64,000 nt of DNA from Lactobacillus johnsonii ATCC 33200 (GCF_000159355.1 NZ_GG670120.1:352209-416208), one strand, 5' to 3'. Counted from the stretch's first letter, positions 19,061 to 29,075 are shown. Notes: generated by a model not told the origin, from the letters alone. A program made the numbers and translations.

Positions 19061-19917
19061 TGTCACATGCAAGTCAAGATAACTTTCTTCTTTTAGCAAA
19101 AGAAGCTAAAAAGCACAATGATTTGCCGCAAGCTAAGCAATATTTACTAGAGGCTTTACGGTTAGGTCACGATTCAGATATTGTTTGTGAGTTATGTGAA
19201 ATATATTTAAGCCAAGAGAAGGGGGATCAGGCATATTCTTTGATTAAGGAAGAGCCTGACCTTTTTTCTAATCAAAGAGTATATAATACTTATCTTAAGA
19301 TTTTAGCTTTTCAGCATTATGCAATTGAAGCGGCTGAGCTGGAACACTTACTGCAAAAAAAGCTGCCAGTAAAAATTGAACCAGTTAGTCAAATTAAGCA
19401 GTTAGAAATAATGCGAAATTTTAAACAGCTTAAATATATTCAAGAAAAAGACTACTTACTGTTATATTGCTTAAGTACAGAAAACTTTACTAATTTGGCA
19501 AAAAGTATTTTAATAGATCCATCTCCTAATTTTGCTTTGCGTTTATCCCTATGTGAAGATTTAATAAAACTTGGATATAGCGAAAAAGTTCAAGTTTACA
19601 TTTTAGGAGAATTAAAAGACTTTATTCCTAAAGAAACGGACTTACTTGAAAAAAGTCTAATTTATCGTGAAGTTTGTGTTAGCTTAGCGGATTACTTTAG
19701 ACAGGATCCAAGCAAACTGCCAATAATGATTGGTGAGATGAATGTTTGTTTAGGGATGCTATATCCGCGTTTAAATGATTATATTAGAGATCCGGATCAA
19801 TTTGCTCATGATTTTAGAAATTATCTTGAGCAAAAGAAGGGCGGAGCTAATCAGAAACTTTTAAATAAAATATATGAATATTTGGCATATGAAAAAGCAA
19901 CAAATTCTGATTTTTAG
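19060..19917 (+). CDS. TPR-like protein of unknown function, downstream of RNase J2
   Basis: A 285-residue soluble protein with helical-repeat character: residues 1-75 resemble TPR units (LLLAKEAKKHNDLPQAKQYL). The rest is alpha-helical without recognisable motifs. The ATG overlaps the rnjB stop (TAATG), so it is translationally coupled to RNase J2. Similar proteins occur downstream of rnjB or upstream of tuf in lactobacilli. No function can be named from sequence; an accessory role near RNA metabolism is only suggested by context. Confidence 0.75.
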   Translation: MSHASQDNFLLLAKEAKKHNDLPQAKQYLLEALRLGHDSDIVCELCEIYLSQEKGDQAYSLIKEEPDLFSNQRVYNTYLKILAFQHYAIEAAELEHLLQKKLPVKIEPVSQIKQLEIMRNFKQLKYIQEKDYLLLYCLSTENFTNLAKSILIDPSPNFALRLSLCEDLIKLGYSEKVQVYILGELKDFIPKETDLLEKSLIYREVCVSLADYFRQDPSKLPIMIGEMNVCLGMLYPRLNDYIRDPDQFAHDFRNYLEQKKGGANQKLLNKIYEYLAYEKATNSDF

Positions 19918-19939
19918 TGCCGATATTGAGCAAAAAAGG

Positions 19940-19967
19940 TTTACATTTTCTGTGGATCTAGTATAAT
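19940..19967 (+). promoter_or_regulatory. Promoter of tuf
   Basis: TTTACA and TATAAT with a 16-base spacer, just past the end of the TPR gene. Such a near-consensus pair fits the high expression of EF-Tu. Confidence 0.65.
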
Positions 19968-19980
19968 CAATAAAGGATAT

Positions 19981-20017
19981 TTTCAAAGGGGTACGAGCTA
20001 GGCTTTTACCTTTGAAA
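19981..20017 (+). promoter_or_regulatory. Hairpin in the tuf leader
   Basis: TTTCAAAGG (19981-19989) is the exact complement of CCTTTGAAA (20009-20017), with a 19-base loop. It begins about 7 nt after the expected start point, so it would cap the 5' end of the tuf mRNA; a stabilising role is plausible. A second TATAAT lies at 20022 without a clear -35. Confidence 0.45.
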
Positions 20018-20094
20018 GTAGTATAATAATCAACAGAGAATTATCCGTTACTTACTCAACGGACTTCTTGCAAATTTACAGGAGGGTCATATTA

Positions 20095-21285
20095 ATGGCA
20101 GAAAAAGAACATTACGAAAGAACTAAGCCGCACGTTAACATTGGTACTATCGGCCACGTTGACCATGGTAAGACCACTTTAACTGCAGCTATTACTACAG
20201 TTTTGGCAGAAGACGGTTTGGCACAAGCTGAAGATTACTCACAAATCGATGCTGCTCCAGAAGAAAAGGAACGTGGTATTACTATTAATACCGCTCACGT
20301 AGAATACGAAACTAAGAATCGTCACTACGCTCACATGGATGCTCCAGGTCACGCTGACTACATCAAGAACATGATTACTGGTGCTGCACAAATGGATGGT
20401 GCTATCTTGGTTGTTGCTGCAACTGATGGTCCTATGCCACAAACTCGTGAACACATCTTACTTGCTCGTCAAGTTGGTGTTCAATACATCGTTGTATTCT
20501 TAAACAAGGTTGACTTAGTTGACGATCCAGAATTGATCGACTTAGTTGAAATGGAAGTACGTGACTTGTTATCAGAATACGATTACCCTGGTGACGATGT
20601 TCCTGTTATCCGTGGTTCAGCTTTGAAGGCACTTGAAGGTGACCCAGAACAACAAGACGTTATCAGAAAATTAATGGAAACTGTTGACGAATACATCCCA
20701 ACTCCAGAACGTGATACTGACAAGCCATTCTTAATGCCAGTTGAAGACGTATTTACTATCACTGGTCGTGGTACTGTTGCTTCTGGTCGTATCGACCGTG
20801 GTACTGTTAAGGTCGGCGATGAAGTTGAAATCGTTGGTTTAACTGACAAGATTGAAAAGTCAACTGTTACTGGTTTGGAAATGTTCCACAAGACTCTTGA
20901 CCTTGGTGAAGCCGGCGATAACGTTGGTGTATTGCTTCGTGGTATCGACCGTGATCAAGTTGAACGTGGTCAAGTTTTAGCTGCACCTGGTTCAATTCAA
21001 ACCCACAAGAACTTCAAGGGTCAAGTTTATATCTTGAACAAAGATGAAGGTGGTCGTCACACTCCATTCTTCTCAGATTACCGTCCACAATTCTACTTCC
21101 ACACTACTGACGTAACTGGTAAGATTGAATTGCCAGAAGGTACTGAAATGGTTATGCCTGGTGATAACGTTGAATTCACTGTTGAATTGATCAAGCCAGT
21201 TGCCATTGAAAAGGGTACTAAGTTTACTATCCGTGAAGGTGGTAAGACTGTTGGTGCTGGTCAAGTTACTGAAATCCTTGACTAA
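20095..21285 (+). CDS. tuf: Translation elongation factor Tu
   Basis: Delivers aminoacyl-tRNA to the ribosome as EF-Tu-GTP. G1 GHVDHGKT, the DAPGHADY motif and NKVDLVD are present; domains II and III follow. 396 residues. Start is the ATG at 20095 behind AGGAGGG; the in-frame upstream start at 20068 lies before the ribosome site. Here the gene stands alone, outside any str operon, as usual in lactobacilli. Codon use is extremely biased. Confidence 0.98.
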   Translation: MAEKEHYERTKPHVNIGTIGHVDHGKTTLTAAITTVLAEDGLAQAEDYSQIDAAPEEKERGITINTAHVEYETKNRHYAHMDAPGHADYIKNMITGAAQMDGAILVVAATDGPMPQTREHILLARQVGVQYIVVFLNKVDLVDDPELIDLVEMEVRDLLSEYDYPGDDVPVIRGSALKALEGDPEQQDVIRKLMETVDEYIPTPERDTDKPFLMPVEDVFTITGRGTVASGRIDRGTVKVGDEVEIVGLTDKIEKSTVTGLEMFHKTLDLGEAGDNVGVLLRGIDRDQVERGQVLAAPGSIQTHKNFKGQVYILNKDEGGRHTPFFSDYRPQFYFHTTDVTGKIELPEGTEMVMPGDNVEFTVELIKPVAIEKGTKFTIREGGKTVGAGQVTEILD

Positions 21286-21300
21286 TTCCAAACTTTCTTA

Positions 21301-21332
21301 AAAAAGATGTATCTTAGGATACATCTTTTTTT
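21301..21332 (+). terminator. Intrinsic terminator of tuf
   Basis: AAAAAGATGTATC / GATACATCTTTTT, perfect 13-bp stem, loop TTAG, T run. Confidence 0.92.
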
Positions 21333-21443
21333 TATACAAAAATTAACAAATTTCTTTCTGGATTTGTGTTTTAGCAAGGTTTAGGGTAAGATAGTTAAGT
21401 GTGCAATAGCAAACCCAAATTTGACATCGGAGGTATTTAATTA

Positions 21444-22793
21444 ATGTCTGTAAAATGGGAAAAGACCGGTAAAACATCCGGTGAATTAACTTTTGAAATC
21501 TCACAAGAAGAAGTAAAAAAGGGCTTAGATCAAGCTTTCAAACGTGTTAAGAAGAACTTACGTGTACCTGGTTTCCGTAAAGGTCACGTTTCTCGTGTTA
21601 TTTTTGATCAATTTTACGGTGAAGAAGCTCTTTACGAAGATGCTTTAAACATCGTTTTACCAGAAGCTTACACTGCTGCTGTTAAAGAAGCTGGTATTGC
21701 CCCAGTTGGCCAACCACAAATTACTCCAGTTTCAATGGATAAGAACAAGGCTTGGGTAATGAAGGCTACTGTTTCTGTTAAGCCAGAAGTTAAGTTAGGT
21801 GACTACAAGGGTATTGAAGTTCCTAAGCAAAACACTCGCGTTTTAGTTAAGGACGTAGATGCAGAATTAAACAAGCGCCGTGAACAAAATGCTGAATTAG
21901 TATTGAAAGACGGTAAGGCTGCTAAAGGCGATACTGTTACTATCGACTACACTGGTACTATTGATGGTAAACCATTTGATGGTGGTAGTGCACAAAACTA
22001 CTCATTAGAATTAGGTTCTGGTACTTTCATTCCTGGTTTTGAAGATCAACTTATTGATCACAAAGCTGGCGATGATGTAGATGTTGTTGTAACCTTCCCA
22101 GAAGATTACGGTGCAAAAGACTTAGCTGGTAAAGAAGCACACTTTGCTACTAAGATTCATGAAGTGAAATCTAAAGAATTACCTAAGTTAGATGACGAGT
22201 TTGCTAAAGATGTTGATGATTCAGTAGAATCACTTGATGAATTAAAAGATAAGATCAAGAAAGACTTGAAGAAGCACAAGGAAGATGACGCAAAAGACGC
22301 TATCCAAGATGCTGCAATCAAGGGTGCAGTTGAAAATGCAACCATTGATGAAGTTCCTCAAGCAATGATCGACGAAGATGTTCAAAACCAATTGAACCAA
22401 TACTTAGGCAACATGCAACGTCAAGGTATTGACCCACAAACTTACTTCAAGTTAACTGGTACTACTGAAGCTCAATTGCGTGAACAATTAGCTAAGGGTG
22501 CTGCAGAACGTGTTAAGACTAACCTTGTTTTGGAAGCAATCGTTGCTAAAGAAAAACTTGACGCAACTGCTGATGAAATTAAGCAAGAAATCAAAGACTT
22601 AGCACACGACTACAACATGGAAGAAAAAGTTGTTCGTCGTAGCTTGAGTGATGATATGCTTAAGCATGATATTGCTATTAGAAAAGCTATTGATTTAGTA
22701 GCTGACAAGGCAAAGCAAGTTGCTAAGAAAGCTACTAAGAAATCAACTGCTAAGAAGTCAACCAAAGAAGACGACAAAAAGGCTGATAAATAA
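21444..22793 (+). CDS. tig: Trigger factor (ribosome-associated chaperone/PPIase)
   Basis: First chaperone met by nascent chains at the ribosome exit. N-terminal ribosome-binding domain with the signature [11 protein letters not shown] (residues about 42-52), central FKBP-type prolyl isomerase domain ([20 protein letters not shown], near 165), and a long helical C-terminal chaperone domain. 449 residues, with a Lys-rich tail ([19 protein letters not shown]). Followed by clpX with its own terminator between, the classical tig-clpX order of Firmicutes. Confidence 0.97.
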   Translation: MSVKWEKTGKTSGELTFEISQEEVKKGLDQAFKRVKKNLRVPGFRKGHVSRVIFDQFYGEEALYEDALNIVLPEAYTAAVKEAGIAPVGQPQITPVSMDKNKAWVMKATVSVKPEVKLGDYKGIEVPKQNTRVLVKDVDAELNKRREQNAELVLKDGKAAKGDTVTIDYTGTIDGKPFDGGSAQNYSLELGSGTFIPGFEDQLIDHKAGDDVDVVVTFPEDYGAKDLAGKEAHFATKIHEVKSKELPKLDDEFAKDVDDSVESLDELKDKIKKDLKKHKEDDAKDAIQDAAIKGAVENATIDEVPQAMIDEDVQNQLNQYLGNMQRQGIDPQTYFKLTGTTEAQLREQLAKGAAERVKTNLVLEAIVAKEKLDATADEIKQEIKDLAHDYNMEEKVVRRSLSDDMLKHDIAIRKAIDLVADKAKQVAKKATKKSTAKKSTKEDDKKADK

Positions 22794-22812
22794 TAGTTGA
22801 TAACTAGTTTAA

Positions 22813-22845
22813 GAAAAGGGCGGCTATGACAGTCGCTTTTTTCTT
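22813..22845 (+). terminator. Intrinsic terminator of tig
   Basis: The core GCGGCT / AGTCGC (one G-U) is extended by AAAAGG against TTTTTT; 20 bases past the tig stop. Confidence 0.7.
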
Positions 22846-22937
22846 TACTATTAATTAATAAGACAATTTTCTTTACTCTGTTAAAGTGAACTGCTAAGCT
22901 TATTTTGACATAAAGTAAGTGAAAAGGAGGATGGCTG

Positions 22938-24203
22938 ATGGCTAACGAAATTACTGAGCAAGAAGAAGTAAAATGTTCTTTTTGCGGTAAACCACAGTCA
23001 CAAGTTAAAAAAATTGTGGCTGGAAATGGAGTCTACATTTGTAATGAATGTATCGATCTTTCTAAGAAAATTATTGATGATGAATTAAAAGCAGATTCCA
23101 TTAAAGAAACTAAAGATTTACCTAAGCCAATGGAAATTAAAAAGCAATTGGATGAGTACGTAATTGGTCAAGATCGTGCCAAGAAGGTGCTTTCCGTTGC
23201 TGTTTACAACCACTACAAACGTATCAGTCAAATGGATATTGATAGCACTGGAACTGAGTTGCAAAAATCAAATATTGCTTTGATTGGACCAACTGGTTCG
23301 GGTAAAACTTATTTAGCCCAAACTTTGGCTAAAATTTTGAATGTTCCATTTGCTATTGCGGACGCTACTACTTTGACTGAAGCCGGCTATGTTGGTGAAG
23401 ATGTAGAAAATATTTTGCTCAAATTGTTGCAAAATGCCGACTATGATATAGAGCGTGCCCAACGTGGAATCATCTACATTGACGAAATTGATAAGATTTC
23501 TAAAAAAGCAGAAAATGTTTCAATTACTCGTGATGTTTCCGGTGAAGGTGTACAACAGTCATTACTTAAGATCTTAGAAGGAACTATTGCTTCTGTTCCT
23601 CCTCAAGGCGGACGTAAACACCCGCAACAACAAATGATTAAGATTGATACTACTAATATCTTGTTCATTGTTGGTGGTGCTTTTGATGGTATTGAAAATA
23701 TCGTTAAAAACCGTCTTGGTAAGAAAACAATTGGTTTTGGCGCAGAAAATGGTCTTAACCAAGTAGATGTAGATGACTGGCAAAAGAATCTTACAACTGG
23801 AGATTTGGTTAAATTCGGTTTAATTCCTGAATTTATTGGACGTATTCCAATTATTGCTACTCTTGATAAGTTGAGTACTGAGGACTTAATTAGAATTTTA
23901 ACTGAACCAAAGAATGCTTTAGTAAAACAATACAAGAAATTATTGTCACTTGACGATGTGGACCTTGAATTTACTGATGGAGCCCTACAAGCTATTGCAG
24001 ATATGGCTATTAGTCGTCATATGGGTGCACGTGGTTTACGTTCTATTGTTGAAAATTCATTAATGAATGTAATGTACCGTACACCAAGTGATGATAACAT
24101 CCAAGAAGTCCAAATTACTAAGGATGTTATTACTAAGCATGCAGAGCCTAAGATTACCTATAAAGAGGATAAGGCTGAAAAGACGAGTGAGGCGACTAAA
24201 TAA
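22938..24203 (+). CDS. clpX: ATP-dependent Clp protease ATPase subunit ClpX
   Basis: AAA+ unfoldase that feeds substrates to ClpP. The N-terminal C4 zinc-binding domain has C13, C16, C35 and C38. Walker A is [12 protein letters not shown], Walker B is [10 protein letters not shown], and the IGF-type ClpP-docking loop is visible as TIGFGAENG. 421 residues. Ribosome site AAAGGAGG. The 3' end overlaps engB by one base, so the two are coupled. Confidence 0.97.
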   Translation: MANEITEQEEVKCSFCGKPQSQVKKIVAGNGVYICNECIDLSKKIIDDELKADSIKETKDLPKPMEIKKQLDEYVIGQDRAKKVLSVAVYNHYKRISQMDIDSTGTELQKSNIALIGPTGSGKTYLAQTLAKILNVPFAIADATTLTEAGYVGEDVENILLKLLQNADYDIERAQRGIIYIDEIDKISKKAENVSITRDVSGEGVQQSLLKILEGTIASVPPQGGRKHPQQQMIKIDTTNILFIVGGAFDGIENIVKNRLGKKTIGFGAENGLNQVDVDDWQKNLTTGDLVKFGLIPEFIGRIPIIATLDKLSTEDLIRILTEPKNALVKQYKKLLSLDDVDLEFTDGALQAIADMAISRHMGARGLRSIVENSLMNVMYRTPSDDNIQEVQITKDVITKHAEPKITYKEDKAEKTSEATK

Positions 24204-24787
24204 TGAAAGTCGTAGATGCTGAATTTGTCATTAGTGCTGTTTCTGAAAAACAGTATCCGAAAGATGATTTACCAGAATTTGCCTTGGCTGGCCGTTCTAA
24301 TGTTGGTAAATCTAGTTTGATTAATACGATTGTTAATCGCCGTAAACTAGCCCGTACATCCCAACAACCAGGTAAGACTCAAACTCTTAATTTTTATAAG
24401 GTTAATAATGAGTTGTATTTGGTTGACGTACCAGGTTATGGCTATGCAAAAGTTTCTAAAAAGCAAAGAGCTGCTTTTGGTGAAATGATTCAAGATTATC
24501 TTGAAACGCGTGCCGATTTAAAGGGATTAATTCTTTTAGTTGATGCACGTCACAACCCAACTGCTGATGATATCAATATGTTTAATTATGCTCTCTATCT
24601 TGATATTCCAATCTTGGTGGTAGCAACGAAGATGGATAAGTTGAAAAAGATGGAAGCAAGTCAGATTAAGCAAAAAATCGGCAAGAGTTTGGATCTATCA
24701 CAAGAAAATGTATCTTTCTTACCATTCTCTAGTGTTTCTAAATTAAATGTAGATAAATTCTGGGATTGGGTCGAAGATAGGATGTAA
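24203..24787 (+). CDS. engB: Ribosome biogenesis GTPase EngB/YsxC
   Basis: Essential small GTPase of late 50S assembly. G1 GRSNVGKSSL, G3 DVPGYGYAKV and G4 TKMDKLKK are all intact; 194 residues, typical size. It is translationally coupled to clpX (TAATG overlap), the usual order in Firmicutes. A terminator-like hairpin is seen only about 110 bases further, after a separate structured stretch. Confidence 0.96.
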   Translation: MKVVDAEFVISAVSEKQYPKDDLPEFALAGRSNVGKSSLINTIVNRRKLARTSQQPGKTQTLNFYKVNNELYLVDVPGYGYAKVSKKQRAAFGEMIQDYLETRADLKGLILLVDARHNPTADDINMFNYALYLDIPILVVATKMDKLKKMEASQIKQKIGKSLDLSQENVSFLPFSSVSKLNVDKFWDWVEDRM

Positions 24788-24845
24788 TTTAAAAAAATTG
24801 TATAATTTGCTGATTAAATTCATCTATCTTTGATATAATTAAATA

Positions 24846-24937
24846 CGTTGAAAATATTGAACTAATAATGTTTCAACAACCTTTGAAAAAGAAGAATACC
24901 GGTTGGAGCTGACAAGCTCTAGTCGGTATTTTTTCTT
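24846..24937 (+). ncRNA. Candidate small RNA between engB and the phosphatase gene
   Basis: A TATAAT at 24834 precedes a compact structured stretch. GTTGAAA (24848-) pairs with TTTCAAC; then comes an A-rich linker and a strong composite stem (AATACCG / CGGTATT with inner GAGCT / AGCTC) ending in TTTTTT. It could simply be the engB 3' end with its terminator; the separate -10 and the first stem favour an independent RNA of about 90 nt. No -35 of quality is seen. Confidence 0.35.
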
Positions 24938-24999
24938 GCCTAAATAAATGTATTAGCTTTAGAATTAAAATATACACTTTAAAGAAATAAGGGAAAGAA

Positions 25000-25476
25000 A
25001 TGACTAAAAAAATTTTATTTATTTGTCATGGTAATATTTGTCGTTCGCCTATGGCTGAATTTATTACTAAAAAGATTGTTAAAGATCTAGGTAAAGAAAA
25101 AGAGTATGAAATTGCTTCAGCTGCTACAACCGAAGATGCAATTATTAGTGGGATTGGCCATGATATCGATGTGCGTTCTCAAAGAGTAATGAATGAGCAT
25201 GGAATTCCTTTTAACCATCGTCAAGCTAGAAAAATGGTTAAGAGCGACTATGAGAAATATGACTACATTATCGGGATGGATGAAGAAAACTTCTTTGATA
25301 TGAATCATATTTCAGCAGGAGACCCAGACAGAAAAGAATATAAACTTTTATCTTTTGCTGGCTCTATGATGGATGTTGATGATCCTTGGTATACTAGGGA
25401 CTTTGAAGGGGCTTATCAAGATATTTATCGAGGCTGTGAAGCTCTTATTAAGAAAATCGAGATGTCTGATAAGTAA
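25000..25476 (+). CDS. Low-molecular-weight protein tyrosine phosphatase
   Basis: A 158-residue cytoplasmic phosphatase. The P-loop CHGNICRS (residues 9-16) matches C-x5-R-S, and the general-acid motif is DPWYTRDF near the C-terminus. Enzymes of this family often act on tyrosine-phosphorylated regulators; a link to the EPS tyrosine kinase 6 kb away is possible, but the EPS operon has its own PHP phosphatase. The next membrane-protein gene starts on its last bases. Confidence 0.9.
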   Translation: MTKKILFICHGNICRSPMAEFITKKIVKDLGKEKEYEIASAATTEDAIISGIGHDIDVRSQRVMNEHGIPFNHRQARKMVKSDYEKYDYIIGMDEENFFDMNHISAGDPDRKEYKLLSFAGSMMDVDDPWYTRDFEGAYQDIYRGCEALIKKIEMSDK

Positions 25477-25991
25477 TGCAAGTTTTACCAATTTTCCTGG
25501 TTATTTTAGCAATAGTAGTATCAGGATATATTTTTACTTCTAAACATCGGCTTTATTTTCTGAAAGCAATTATTTTATTTTTAGTATTACTACTGCTTAG
25601 TACAGTTAACTTCTCAATTTTATTTGGAATTGCGGCACTATTTATTGATCGGGTTCATGATATGAAATTAGGAAATCTCTTCTTGCTTTTAGCAGCGTTA
25701 GTAATTCTATCAGGCTTACTATTATATGAGGGATTAAAGAGATTCAATAAACATTATCATATTTCCGAAATAACGTTAACGCTGATTGAATACTGTATTC
25801 AATGGTCATTAATTTATGTTACAGTTTATCAATCAATCTTCAATAACATTGCTAAGATCCATACAATTACTAAAATGATCAAAACAGTTCGTATCCTCAA
25901 TCCGGATTTACTGGTAGTAATTATTTTGCCATCATTTATTTCAATTTGGATTGCGGTTGTTTTATTGAAGAAATATCAACATGATTTATAA
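25476..25991 (+). CDS. Membrane protein of unknown function
   Basis: 171 residues with four to five hydrophobic segments (about 1-20, 29-60, 68-85, 110-130, 145-165) and short charged loops. The ATG overlaps the phosphatase stop codon, so the two are co-translated and may work together at the membrane. No family motif is recognised. Confidence 0.7.
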   Translation: MQVLPIFLVILAIVVSGYIFTSKHRLYFLKAIILFLVLLLLSTVNFSILFGIAALFIDRVHDMKLGNLFLLLAALVILSGLLLYEGLKRFNKHYHISEITLTLIEYCIQWSLIYVTVYQSIFNNIAKIHTITKMIKTVRILNPDLLVVIILPSFISIWIAVVLLKKYQHDL

Positions 25992-26022
25992 AAGATAGTC
26001 TTATAGTAAGATTATCTTTTTA
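25990..26022 (+). terminator. Intrinsic terminator after the membrane protein gene
   Basis: AAAAGATAGTCTTA / TAAGATTATCTTTT with one mismatch around a 3-base loop, then T-rich. Confidence 0.75.
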
Positions 26023-26110
26023 TTATGTTAAGACTAAATCTTTGTCATTATGACTTTAACTCATACAATAAAAAGTGAAAGCGGATTATATATGAAAGAA
26101 GGCTGTAATT

Positions 26111-26281
26111 ATGACAGTTCCAACATTTGATCGTGAAAAAGAAGCTATTATGAAAGACGTTCGTGAAATGATTCACCGTAATCGTGACAATGGCTTTATT
26201 TTAGAAAAATTACAAAATAAATACGGTAAAGACTTTTCTGATGATGATTTGAAGGCTTTAATTAAAGAAGCTACTAAATAA
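26111..26281 (+). CDS. Small acidic/basic helical protein, unknown function
   Basis: A 56-residue open frame from ATG 26111 (MTVPTFDREKEAIMKDVREM...) to TAA 26281. AGAAGG lies 10 bases upstream and the composition is ordinary for a cytoplasmic helical protein (alternating E/K/D, no hydrophobic segment). It precedes the broken FrnE-like gene by 18 bases and could share its message. I do not recognise the family. Confidence 0.6.
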   Translation: MTVPTFDREKEAIMKDVREMIHRNRDNGFILEKLQNKYGKDFSDDDLKALIKEATK

Positions 26282-26299
26282 CCGGAAAGTAGGCATACT

Positions 26300-26951
26300 A
26301 TGAGAATGAGTTTTTGGATGGATTATGCATCTCCATTTTGTTATATTGCTTTTCATAAGCTAACTGAGGCAGTTAAGGCAGTAGGAATTGATCAAAACAA
26401 GTTAGATTATAACTTTCGCGCTTTTCAAATTGATCCAACTGCTACTGAAAATCCAACGCAAACGCGGGGAGAGAAGTTGATGAAAAAAAGATGGTTTAAC
26501 CCAAAAGCAACTTCATGAAAGATTTCAAAATATTACTGAACAAGCTAGAGATGCTGGTTTAACAATTAATTATGCAAATACACTTCCAGTCAATACGATG
26601 AAGGCATTGCGTTTAACTAAATGGGCTAATGATACACAAAGTAATCAAAAGACGGCCAATTTAATTGACACAATCTTTAAAGCTTATTTTGTTGAAAATC
26701 AAAATATTACTGATAATGACGTCTTAGTAAAATTAGCAAAAGACCCTGGATTAGATGACTCATCTCCCAAAAAGATTCTTACGAGTGAAGAATATAAGGA
26801 CGTAGTTATCGAAGATGAAAATGACTTAGCCAATCGAAATGCGGATGCAGTACCATACTTTGAAATTGGTCATTATCATGACGAAGGTGTGCCTACTAAA
26901 GAAGCTCTAATTGACGCAATCAACAATTTAATATATCAGAAGGCAAACTAG
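26300..26951 (+). pseudogene. FrnE-like DsbA-family oxidoreductase, frameshifted
   Basis: Residues of a thioredoxin-fold protein (MRMSFWMDYASPFCYIAFHKL... then ...TVPYFEIG-type AVPYFEIGHYHDEGVPTKE) are split in two frames. The first part runs to 26518; the second is open from about 26489 on. The break is a run of seven A at 26483-26489: with six A the text reads on as MKKDGLTQKQLHERFQN, the expected FrnE sequence. The usual CxxC is replaced by SPFC. Either a real inactivation, a slippage-prone tract, or a sequencing error; all else is intact. Confidence 0.8.
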
Positions 26952-26980
26952 CCTCTATTACTAAATTTCTTCTATTCAAA

Positions 26981-27018
26981 GTGTAATTTCGACTAAAAAG
27001 TGAAATTACACCTTTTTT
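26981..27018 (+). terminator. Intrinsic terminator after the FrnE-like gene
   Basis: GTGTAATTTC / GAAATTACAC, perfect 10-bp stem, followed by C and TTTTTT. Confidence 0.85.
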
Positions 27019-27086
27019 ATTCAAGATTAAAAAGGTTCTAAAGTTGAAATTTAATGGTAGGATAAAAATGGAAGAAAAGGAGAAAT

Positions 27087-27620
27087 ATGAAGAAAATATT
27101 ATTAATGAGTGTGATTGCTCTCAGCTTAGTAGGAGCAAGCGGCTGTTCCAATAACTCTAATTCAACTAATAATAGTATCGCTAAGAGTTCAAAGACTACT
27201 CAGAAGAAGCACTGGGATAAGAAAAAAGATCAAAAACTAGCTAAAGAAATGGATAAGTACGGTAAAAAGAAGAGCCAAACCTATACCAAATATGATGGTA
27301 AAAACAAGCTTTCTACTTCAGCAAATCGTGTTTATCCAGATGCCTTTAAGAAAGATACTTTTAAGTTGAATGGTAAAAAGATAAGCATTGGCTGGAGTCC
27401 ACAAGGCGAACATCATTATGATTATGACGTCTTGGCTATCTATAATCATGACTTAACTAAAGATGGACAACATAAGACTTTTCTCTTTTGCTGGCACAAG
27501 CAAAAACCAATTGTTTTGGTAGATGAGTCTGGTAAGGGAAACGTTGTTAACTTACATGTCAGTCAAGACAGGTCATTAAATGGTAGCTTTTCAAACATTA
27601 TGTATGGTGAAAATATCTAG
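27087..27620 (+). CDS. Lipoprotein, DUF4767-like
   Basis: A 177-residue secreted lipoprotein: signal peptide MKKILLMSVIALSLVGASGC with the lipidated Cys at 20, then a Ser/Asn/Lys-rich linker. A globular part (from about residue 45: KKHWDKKKDQKLAKEMDKYG) resembles the DUF4767 lipoproteins common in lactobacilli. Function unknown, at the outer face of the membrane. It has its own ribosome site (AAAGGAG) and terminator, so it is probably monocistronic. Confidence 0.75.
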   Translation: MKKILLMSVIALSLVGASGCSNNSNSTNNSIAKSSKTTQKKHWDKKKDQKLAKEMDKYGKKKSQTYTKYDGKNKLSTSANRVYPDAFKKDTFKLNGKKISIGWSPQGEHHYDYDVLAIYNHDLTKDGQHKTFLFCWHKQKPIVLVDESGKGNVVNLHVSQDRSLNGSFSNIMYGENI

Positions 27621-27623
27621 CTT

Positions 27624-27650
27624 AAGGTCTGCTTCTTTGCAGGCTTTTTG
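27624..27650 (+). terminator. Intrinsic terminator after the lipoprotein gene
   Basis: AAGGTCTGC / GCAGGCTTT (one G-U) with loop TTCTTT, then T-rich. Confidence 0.7.
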
Positions 27651-27716
27651 TTTCTAAAAATAAATATCCGTATAATAGATGAAAAGTGAGATGATTGGAA
27701 TAGGTAGAGTATAAAA

Positions 27717-28985
27717 ATGTTAAGTAATAAAATGAAAGAACTGCTTGATAAGGTGTATGAAACACCAAATACAATGGACCTGGCAGTCATAGTACAGACA
27801 CCGGACTTTGAAGAAACTTTTATTAGTGATAATTTGCGCCGCTCTTATCAACCAGCACGAGCTAAGGGTCTTGTTTTTAGGTTAATTGGGACTTTCGTTC
27901 AAAGACTTGATCTAGATTATTATGAATTCATTGATGTATTAAAGGGCGATTTAGAAAGTGACTTATTTAATGTGCATGCTATGAGAAAGCTCAAGCGCCC
28001 TAGTCAAGAGATTACTGATGATAAGCTTAAGCAACTAGAAACCCGAGTAGAAGATATCATTGATTTAGCTGAAGACCTAGCTAGTGAAAAAGAGATTGGT
28101 GACTATGTCTTGGTTGTTAATTATACTGACCAGTTAGGGGATGTTTTCTTCCATGATACTAGCGATCAAAATATGTCGACTTATCATGATATTCAAGTGA
28201 TGCTCATGGAATATGCAAACCGCAATATTCTCAATCTATTAGCTCTAATAAAAGATTTAGAAAACAAGCGTCCTAGTGAAGCTAAATTACTCAATAAAGC
28301 TGCTTTTGAAGATCGAAATATTGATGGCTTCAATGTAGGAGACTTTTGGCAAATATATCGAGCTCCTTATCAGGGTGGCCAATTTGACTTAGAAAATCCT
28401 GAAGGCTATCGCTTTGAAAAAGAACTGATTAAATATAGTAGAAACTTGCAACACTTAGATTTGACGTACTTTCTTCTATTTGTGAGAACAGACCGCTATG
28501 TGTATGTATTAACCCCATCCTTTAAGACAGAAGATGATCTAGTAGAAGCCTTAGCTGGTTATTTAACTAGTCTAGAAGTGAATATGGACTTTACTGATGA
28601 AAAGTTTAAAGAAATTAGCGATATGATGCTTGAGAGAAAGTCTTATCTTGAGTTAGCTCATGGAAAGGATTCTGCGTATGCGATTGACTTACCAGTTAAA
28701 CGAGAGGTGACTGATGGTCAAGAAATTCGAAAAGAAATTAATGACATTTTCAGTGAGCTAGTAACTTATCAAAATATGGATACAGTGCGTGATTTTTACA
28801 TGTTTGCAAATATTAAAGACAATAATTTTACTGGTGGGATGATGAAAGACAATAATTTAACGAGTTACTTACTAAACTTCGTTGAATTATTAGCTTACCT
28901 TACTCATATGTATCCAAATCTAGCACCAAAGAAAATAATTGACTTAGTTGCAACTAAAGAAGACTTAAAAGGTAAGCGAAAATAG
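27717..28985 (+). CDS. Large acidic cytoplasmic protein of unknown function
   Basis: 422 residues, no signal peptide or membrane segment, rich in D/E/K and in long predicted helices. I recognise no catalytic motif or family. Features: an internal echo (TGGMMKDNNLTSY follows NIKDNNF), an acidic middle (residues 95-130), and a basic end (KEDLKGKRK). The start ATG at 27717 has no strong ribosome site. The gene stands alone between a lipoprotein and a relic, before the EPS operon. Confidence 0.65.
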   Translation: MLSNKMKELLDKVYETPNTMDLAVIVQTPDFEETFISDNLRRSYQPARAKGLVFRLIGTFVQRLDLDYYEFIDVLKGDLESDLFNVHAMRKLKRPSQEITDDKLKQLETRVEDIIDLAEDLASEKEIGDYVLVVNYTDQLGDVFFHDTSDQNMSTYHDIQVMLMEYANRNILNLLALIKDLENKRPSEAKLLNKAAFEDRNIDGFNVGDFWQIYRAPYQGGQFDLENPEGYRFEKELIKYSRNLQHLDLTYFLLFVRTDRYVYVLTPSFKTEDDLVEALAGYLTSLEVNMDFTDEKFKEISDMMLERKSYLELAHGKDSAYAIDLPVKREVTDGQEIRKEINDIFSELVTYQNMDTVRDFYMFANIKDNNFTGGMMKDNNLTSYLLNFVELLAYLTHMYPNLAPKKIIDLVATKEDLKGKRK

Positions 28986-29075
28986 TTGCTTTATACGGAT
29001 AAAGTTTCTATTGTAGAGGCGAGAGTGTAATAAGAGACAGAAGAGTTGAAAGATGAAAATTTCAATTTGAGGGGC

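Noticed and set aside
20022-20027. Second tuf promoter
   Set aside because: A TATAAT is present, but no -35-like hexamer at 16-18 bases; TTTACC is only 11-12 bases away.
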